Below, in pieces: positions 8,665 to 11,759 of a stretch of DNA of 11,759 nucleotides. The stretch is taken from NCBI GenBank assembly GCA_036278935.1, contig DASUKA010000034.1, positions 1 to 11,759 on the forward strand, in the 5' to 3' direction. Origin of the DNA: DASSNR01 sp036278935. Lineage in GTDB: Bacteria; Gemmatimonadota; Gemmatimonadetes; Gemmatimonadales; Gemmatimonadaceae. The translations under genes and the position numbers were made by a program. The notes under the pieces were generated by a model. It saw only the letters and a program-made list of their open reading frames with translations, was not told the origin of the DNA and ran no database searches. Numbering within the stretch: position 1 is the first letter of the stretch; each line of letters starts with the position of its first letter.

Positions 8665-8685
8665 GATGGACGCTCGATCTCCATC
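8665..8685. terminator. Weak hairpin after the permease operon
   Basis: GATGGA (8665-8670) and TCCATC (8680-8685) can pair around a 9-base loop, 2 bases after the permease 3 stop and 25 bases from the stop of the opposing small gene. There is no T-tract and the stem is only 6 bp, so a terminator role is a guess supported mainly by its place between converging genes. Confidence 0.2.
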
Positions 8686-8710
8686 CTGGCGGGAGTGAGG
8701 AACGGTTCAG

Positions 8711-9022
8711 TCAGCGCTTCTTCACGCGCCCCTTCTTGCGGCGCGCGGGCCGTGTCGCCGGCCGCACCCGCGAGCGGGAGAGTGGCTCGAGCACATGCAC
8801 TCCGGCCCGCTCGCGCGCGGCGCGCAGAAGCTCTACGAGCTCCCCTCGTTCGAGCCGCGCGCGTACGCCGGGGACGTCGAGTGGCGAACGCTTGGCGGCA
8901 GCCGGCTGGAGCACGAACGTCGAACCGTCCTGTCGCCGGATTTGCACGCGACCCTCCCGCTGCGCTTGATCCAACAGGGTGGCGAGGCGCTGCCGCGCCT
9001 CTGAATACGTGTAGGTTTTCGT
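8711..9022 (-). CDS. Phd/YefM-type antitoxin-like protein without a normal start codon
   Basis: The frame encodes a Phd/YefM-like fold: a short strand and helix (KTYTYSEARQRLATLLDQA, residues 2-20), two strands (VQIRRQDGSTFVLQP, about 26-40), a short linker (SPLDVPGVRARL) and a helix (GELVELLRAARER). The family neutralises a toxin and binds DNA through its N-terminal part. A basic tail (SRSRVRPATRPARRKKGRVKKR) follows, which is unusual for the family. The natural first codon, just before AAA ACC TAC at 9020-9022, is ACG instead of ATG. No ATG, GTG or TTG lies between the in-frame TGA (9035-9037) and there; the first usable alternative is TTG at 8972-8974, which would remove the first strand and much of the helix. 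It may be inactive, start at ACG, or carry a sequencing error. No toxin gene follows in the 47 bases before the permease 3 stop. It lies 96 bases downstream of the hydrolase, on the same strand. The family call is from motif memory. Confidence 0.6.
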   Translation of the reverse strand, partial: TKTYTYSEARQRLATLLDQAQREGRVQIRRQDGSTFVLQPAAAKRSPLDVPGVRARLERGELVELLRAARERAGVHVLEPLSRSRVRPATRPARRKKGRVKKR

Positions 9023-9059
9023 CTCACACCTGCATCACCTCGAGTCCCAGTTCGCGCGT

Positions 9060-9090
9060 CGCGGGTGGGTCCCGCGTGGGTCCCGCGTGG
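9060..9090. repeat. 11-base tandem repeat able to form hairpins
   Basis: GTGGGTCCCGC occurs twice in tandem (9065-9075, 9076-9086), followed by a partial third unit (GTGG, 9087-9090). Within it CGCGGG (9060-9065) pairs with CCCGCG (9071-9076) around a 5-base loop. It lies 29-59 bases after the stop of the - strand hydrolase gene and 38 bases or more before the antitoxin-like gene, so it could slow or end transcription between them. No T-tract follows on the - strand. Confidence 0.5.
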
Positions 9091-9118
9091 ACACGCGATC
9101 TCCTCGTCACCCTGAACT

Positions 9119-11086
9119 TCACTCCCCCACACCCCTCTTCACCACCGGCAGCTCCACGAAGCTCGCGTGCCCCGGCTCGTGCCAGATCCGCTGCTCCGCC
9201 TTCCTGTAGTCACTCGGCTTCGCCCAGAAGATGTTCGGCACGAAGGTCTGCGGGTTCCGGTCGTAGAGCGGGAACCAGCTCGACTGGATCTGCACCATGA
9301 TCCGATGCCCCGGCAGGAAGACGTGGTTCACCGTCGGCAGCGCGAAGCGATAGCGCAGCGGCGCGTTCGGCGTGATGGGCTTCGGCGTGCTGAAGCTCTC
9401 GCGGTAGCGGCCGCGGAAGATGTCCATCGAGACCGGGAGCTGGTAGCCGCCCATCTCTGGATCGTCGCCCACTTCGTCGGGATAGACGTCGATCAGCTTC
9501 ACCACCCAGTCGGCATCGGTGCCGGTGGTGGACGCGATGATGTTCGCGATTGGCTGACCGCTGAGCTGCATGGAGTCCGTGAGCACGGGTGACTCGTACG
9601 CCAGCACATCCGTGCGCCCCGACGCTTCGCGCTGATCGTCCACCAGCCACTGCACCCAGGTGAGCGGCGGCACGTAGCCGATCGGTTGGCTCGGCCGCGC
9701 GCGGTACGGGACGGGCTTCGCCGGATCGGCAATGTACGCATCGTACGCCGTCGCGCCCGCGGCTGGCGCGGTGAAGCCGAGTGTGAGTCCGGGCTCCATG
9801 TAGAGCGGCGTGGGGTGAATGGCGCAGCCGCTCGCGCACCCCGAGGGCCAGCTCGAGAGACGTTCCCAGTAATTCGCCCCGGTCACGAACGCGTTCACCG
9901 GCGCCACGCTGTCCGGGGGCGCGCCGTCCTTCAGGTAGTGGGCGAGGAAGGGCGCCAGGATCTTCCGCTGGAAGTAGAGCGACGTGTTGCTGTTGAAGTC
10001 GATGGCGCCGAGCGAGCTGCCGTCCTCGATCTCCTGCCCGTGGTGCCAGGGGCCGATGGTGAGGAACACTTTGTCGTTGTTCACATCTTTCGGCTCGATC
10101 GCTTTGTAGACGGCGATGGCGCCGTAGATATCCTCCTGGTCCCACAGGCTGGCCACGAGCATCACCGGGACCGTGAGCGGCCGCGCCCCCAGGATCTTGT
10201 CCATTGCCTGCTGGCCCCACCAGGAATCGTAGCTGGGGTGGGCGAGAATCTTTCGCCAGAAGCCCACCTGCTCCAGGCCGTGCAGCTTGCCGAGGTTGCC
10301 GGCGGAGCCCGCGTCCATGTAGACATCGTAGTCGTCGAAGTGGCTGGTCCACCACTTGGCGGAGTTGTCGCGCGTCGCCTCCTGCTCGAGGATGTACGGC
10401 ATGTTCTGCTCGCGGAAGGCGCCGTTGTGGAACCAGTCGTCCCCCATCCAGCCGTCGACCATCGGATTCATGGGGACGACGACCTTGAGCGCGGGGTGCG
10501 GGTTGATCATCGCCATGAGCGGCTCGAAGCCATCGTACGAGATCCCCAGCTCGCCCACCTTGCCGTTGCTCTCCGGCACGTTCTTCACCAGCCAGTCGAT
10601 GGTGTCGTACGTGTCGGTGGACTCATCGACCTTCGTGGGATTGAGCGGGCCGACGAGCGGGCGGTTCATCACGTAGGCGCCCTCCGAGCCGTACTTGCCG
10701 CGGATGTCCTGCACCACGCGGATGTACCCGCCCGGGATGATGACATCGAGCGCGTTGTCGTAGCCGTTGAGCGTAGGCGCGAGGTGGGAACTCTGCGCGT
10801 AGGTGGTGGTGGCGGTGGCGTCGTACGGCGTGCGCGTGAGGAGCATCGGCGCGTCGTGCGCGCCTTTGGGGATGAGAATCACGGTGTGCAGCTTCACCCC
10901 GTCGCGCATGGGGATCATGACATCGCGCCGTACGTAGTCGAAGGTCGAGGTCTGCGGGGTAAAGTGGGCCGGCGTCTCGTTGGGGAGCGTCTGCTGTTGC
11001 GCGACGGCGGGGGACGTGAGCATCGACGCGGCGGCAAGCGCGTACGCGAAGCGCGTGAGCGCGCGAACGGGGTGGGCGGTCTTCAT
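9119..11086 (-). CDS. Secreted alpha-amino acid ester hydrolase (CocE/NonD, S15 group)
   Basis: 655 residues. This family hydrolyses, or transfers the acyl group of, esters and amides of alpha-amino acids, including beta-lactams with an amino side chain (EC 3.1.1.43). Residues 1-29 look like a Sec signal peptide (basic start, hydrophobic core, AVA before QQQ), so it should act in the periplasm or outside. An alpha/beta-hydrolase domain with cap follows (about 50-385), then a C-terminal jelly-roll (about 450-655, with DWVVKLIDVYP and MVQIQSSWFPLYDRNP). All key residues are visible: nucleophile Ser183 in GISYDG with Tyr184 for the oxyanion hole, Asp316 in WDQED, His349 in GPWHHG, and the carboxylate cluster Asp217 (GDDW), Glu318 and Asp319 that binds the substrate amino group. 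From memory these match the Xanthomonas citri enzyme (Ser174, Asp307, His340, Asp208, Glu309, Asp310) with a constant shift of 9. Start ATG 11086 gives the signal peptide; the frame is open upstream but the extension is Arg/Pro-rich and unlikely to be translated. The natural substrate is unknown. Confidence 0.9.
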   Translation of the reverse strand: MKTAHPVRALTRFAYALAAASMLTSPAVAQQQTLPNETPAHFTPQTSTFDYVRRDVMIPMRDGVKLHTVILIPKGAHDAPMLLTRTPYDATATTTYAQSSHLAPTLNGYDNALDVIIPGGYIRVVQDIRGKYGSEGAYVMNRPLVGPLNPTKVDESTDTYDTIDWLVKNVPESNGKVGELGISYDGFEPLMAMINPHPALKVVVPMNPMVDGWMGDDWFHNGAFREQNMPYILEQEATRDNSAKWWTSHFDDYDVYMDAGSAGNLGKLHGLEQVGFWRKILAHPSYDSWWGQQAMDKILGARPLTVPVMLVASLWDQEDIYGAIAVYKAIEPKDVNNDKVFLTIGPWHHGQEIEDGSSLGAIDFNSNTSLYFQRKILAPFLAHYLKDGAPPDSVAPVNAFVTGANYWERLSSWPSGCASGCAIHPTPLYMEPGLTLGFTAPAAGATAYDAYIADPAKPVPYRARPSQPIGYVPPLTWVQWLVDDQREASGRTDVLAYESPVLTDSMQLSGQPIANIIASTTGTDADWVVKLIDVYPDEVGDDPEMGGYQLPVSMDIFRGRYRESFSTPKPITPNAPLRYRFALPTVNHVFLPGHRIMVQIQSSWFPLYDRNPQTFVPNIFWAKPSDYRKAEQRIWHEPGHASFVELPVVKRGVGE

Positions 11087-11129
11087 GCGGGCACTCTCGA
11101 GCGGGCGAGGGATGGGGCGACGGGCATCT

Positions 11130-11160
11130 ATGCAGCGGGAGCGACGAGGACGTGCTGCAT
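11130..11160. promoter_or_regulatory. Inverted repeat upstream of the hydrolase gene
   Basis: ATGCAGC (11130-11136) and GCTGCAT (11154-11160) are perfect 7-bp arms with a 17-base spacer, 44-74 bases before the hydrolase start. Position and symmetry would suit an operator. One such pair is not rare by chance in a region of this size. Confidence 0.25.
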
Positions 11161-11211
11161 CAAGCTCCTCCTGTCGCCGGCCGAGCGCAAGACGGAGGGC
11201 GGGTGGGGTGC

Positions 11212-11231
11212 GATGCCGGACGAACGGCATC
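11212..11231. promoter_or_regulatory. Palindrome in the divergent promoter region
   Basis: GATGCCG (11212-11218) and CGGCATC (11225-11231) are perfect 7-bp arms around a 6-base spacer. The tight spacing would suit either a dimeric regulator's site or an RNA hairpin. It lies about 125 bases before the hydrolase start and 220 bases before permease 4. Confidence 0.3.
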
Positions 11232-11453
11232 TGCACAAGTGGAGGCCCCGTCACCCCAGCGCATCAGTGAGGAGAGCCGCCGCATGCGGTGCGGGACGCT
11301 CCGGTGCTGCTGGCGGCGTGGCTTCATCATGTGACGGATCGCGGCGCACGGTGGTTCATCGAATGGACAGTGCGCGCCGCGCGGCGCCCGCTTGGCGAGA
11401 CGTTGGAAGCCGACGGGCGCGAGCCAGCGTGCGCAGGCGACCCGAGATCCGAC

Positions 11454-11759
11454 ATGAACCTCCTGCTCCACACGCTGCGCGCGGCTCGTCGCGTGCTCTG
11501 GCAGCGCTTTTCCCGGCCGGCCACCGGCCGCGGCCGGCGAGCATCGCTCTTCGGCGGCGCGCCCCCGGGGAGCGGTGTGCTCATCGATCTACGTAGTGCG
11601 GCGCGCATGCTCCGCCGCGAGAAGCGCTTTGTCGTACTCGTTGTCCTCACGCTCGCCTTGGGGCTCGGGAGTACGGCCGCGGTGTTCGGCATGGCGGACC
11701 AGCTCCTGCTGCGCCCGCTCCCCGGCGTACACGATGACGGCCGAGCGGCGTATCTGCGA
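11454..11759 (+). CDS. ADOP family permease, N-terminal part (runs off window)
   Basis: 102 codons without a stop reach the window edge. Residues 44-91 read as the canonical first membrane region of the family: DLRSAARMLRREKRF, a hydrophobic segment (about 59-80, VVLVVLTLALGLGSTAAVFGM), then ADQLLLRPLPGV. Residues 1-43 are short and basic and lack the LSEE.AFH.E / FGNR prefix domain of the three upstream permeases, so this belongs to another ADOP subfamily. ATG 11454 has only a weak upstream GAG (11444-11446). The frame stays open back to 11271, with in-frame GTG codons at 11289, 11304, 11331 and 11370, and that stretch reads partly protein-like (VLLAAWLHHVTDRGARWFIEW), so the true start may be further upstream. 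It is separate from the PadR operon and divergent from the hydrolase. Confidence 0.8.
   Translation, partial: MNLLLHTLRAARRVLWQRFSRPATGRGRRASLFGGAPPGSGVLIDLRSAARMLRREKRFVVLVVLTLALGLGSTAAVFGMADQLLLRPLPGVHDDGRAAYLR

Larger units (their letters stand above)
11087..11453. other. Divergent upstream region between the hydrolase and permease 4
   Basis: These 367 bases separate the hydrolase start (- strand) from the permease 4 start (+ strand) and must hold promoters for one or both. I see no clear -35/-10 pair. It contains two 7-bp inverted repeats, listed separately, and a good ribosome-binding-type sequence GAGGAG (11269-11274) placed 9 bases before ATG 11284. That ATG opens only a 16-codon frame ending at TGA 11332-11334. 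The frame of permease 4 is open back to 11271, so part of this region may be coding. Confidence 0.45.

Noticed and set aside
11087..11254. 56-codon upstream extension of the hydrolase
   Set aside because: The extension is Arg/Pro-rich with no ribosome binding signal I can see, and it would bury the clear signal peptide that starts at 11086.
9686..11596. Long open frame (636 codons) on the + strand opposite the hydrolase
   Set aside because: It is antisense to a hydrolase with full catalytic motifs, and its translation is Arg/Val/His-rich without recognisable domains. Long antisense frames are expected at this GC content.
1..11759. CRISPR array, insertion sequence, transposase, rRNA, phage or integron features
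   Set aside because: I found no regularly spaced repeats, terminal inverted repeats with a transposase frame, or RNA gene signatures on either strand.

Overview
This is a very GC-rich window with dense, long coding frames and high GC at third codon positions, broken by one AT-rich island at about 191-229. The gene content is three full-length and one partial 'acidobacterial duplicated orphan permease' (ADOP) proteins, a PadR-type regulator of the kind found with them, and an alpha-amino acid ester hydrolase. This points to a soil-type bacterium of the Gemmatimonadota or Acidobacteriota. The sequence alone does not decide between the two.

Layout. 1-190: no confident gene, only a frame open from the window edge to a stop at 169-171. 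168-242: promoter, possible operator and ribosome binding site of a PadR regulator. 243-587: PadR regulator. 592-3276, 3367-6024 and 6024-8663: three tandem ADOP permeases on the + strand. The PadR gene and the permeases are packed as one operon: 4 bases between PadR and permease 1, a 90-base gap before permease 2, and a TAATG overlap between permeases 2 and 3. 8711-9022 (- strand): a small Phd/YefM-type antitoxin-like gene with no toxin beside it and with ACG where the start codon is expected. 9119-11086 (- strand): a secreted alpha-amino acid ester hydrolase of the CocE/NonD (S15) alpha/beta-hydrolase group, with all its catalytic residues present. 11087-11453: the upstream region between divergent genes, with two inverted repeats. 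11454 to the edge (+ strand): the first 102 codons of a fourth ADOP permease from a different subfamily, running off the window.

How it may work. The PadR protein probably represses its own promoter and so sets expression of the three permeases. Each permease carries a cytosolic prefix domain, about 8 membrane segments and two periplasmic MacB-like domains, but no ATPase is encoded here, so they need an ATPase from elsewhere or work without one. The hydrolase has a signal peptide and would act outside the cytoplasm. No link between it and the permeases beyond adjacency can be shown.

The points most worth a second look are the antitoxin-like gene without a normal start codon, a 57-base stretch identical between permeases 1 and 2 although permease 1 otherwise resembles permease 3 more, and the unclear N-terminus of the fourth permease. 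I see no clearly new system; most of the window is a recognisable ADOP cluster.
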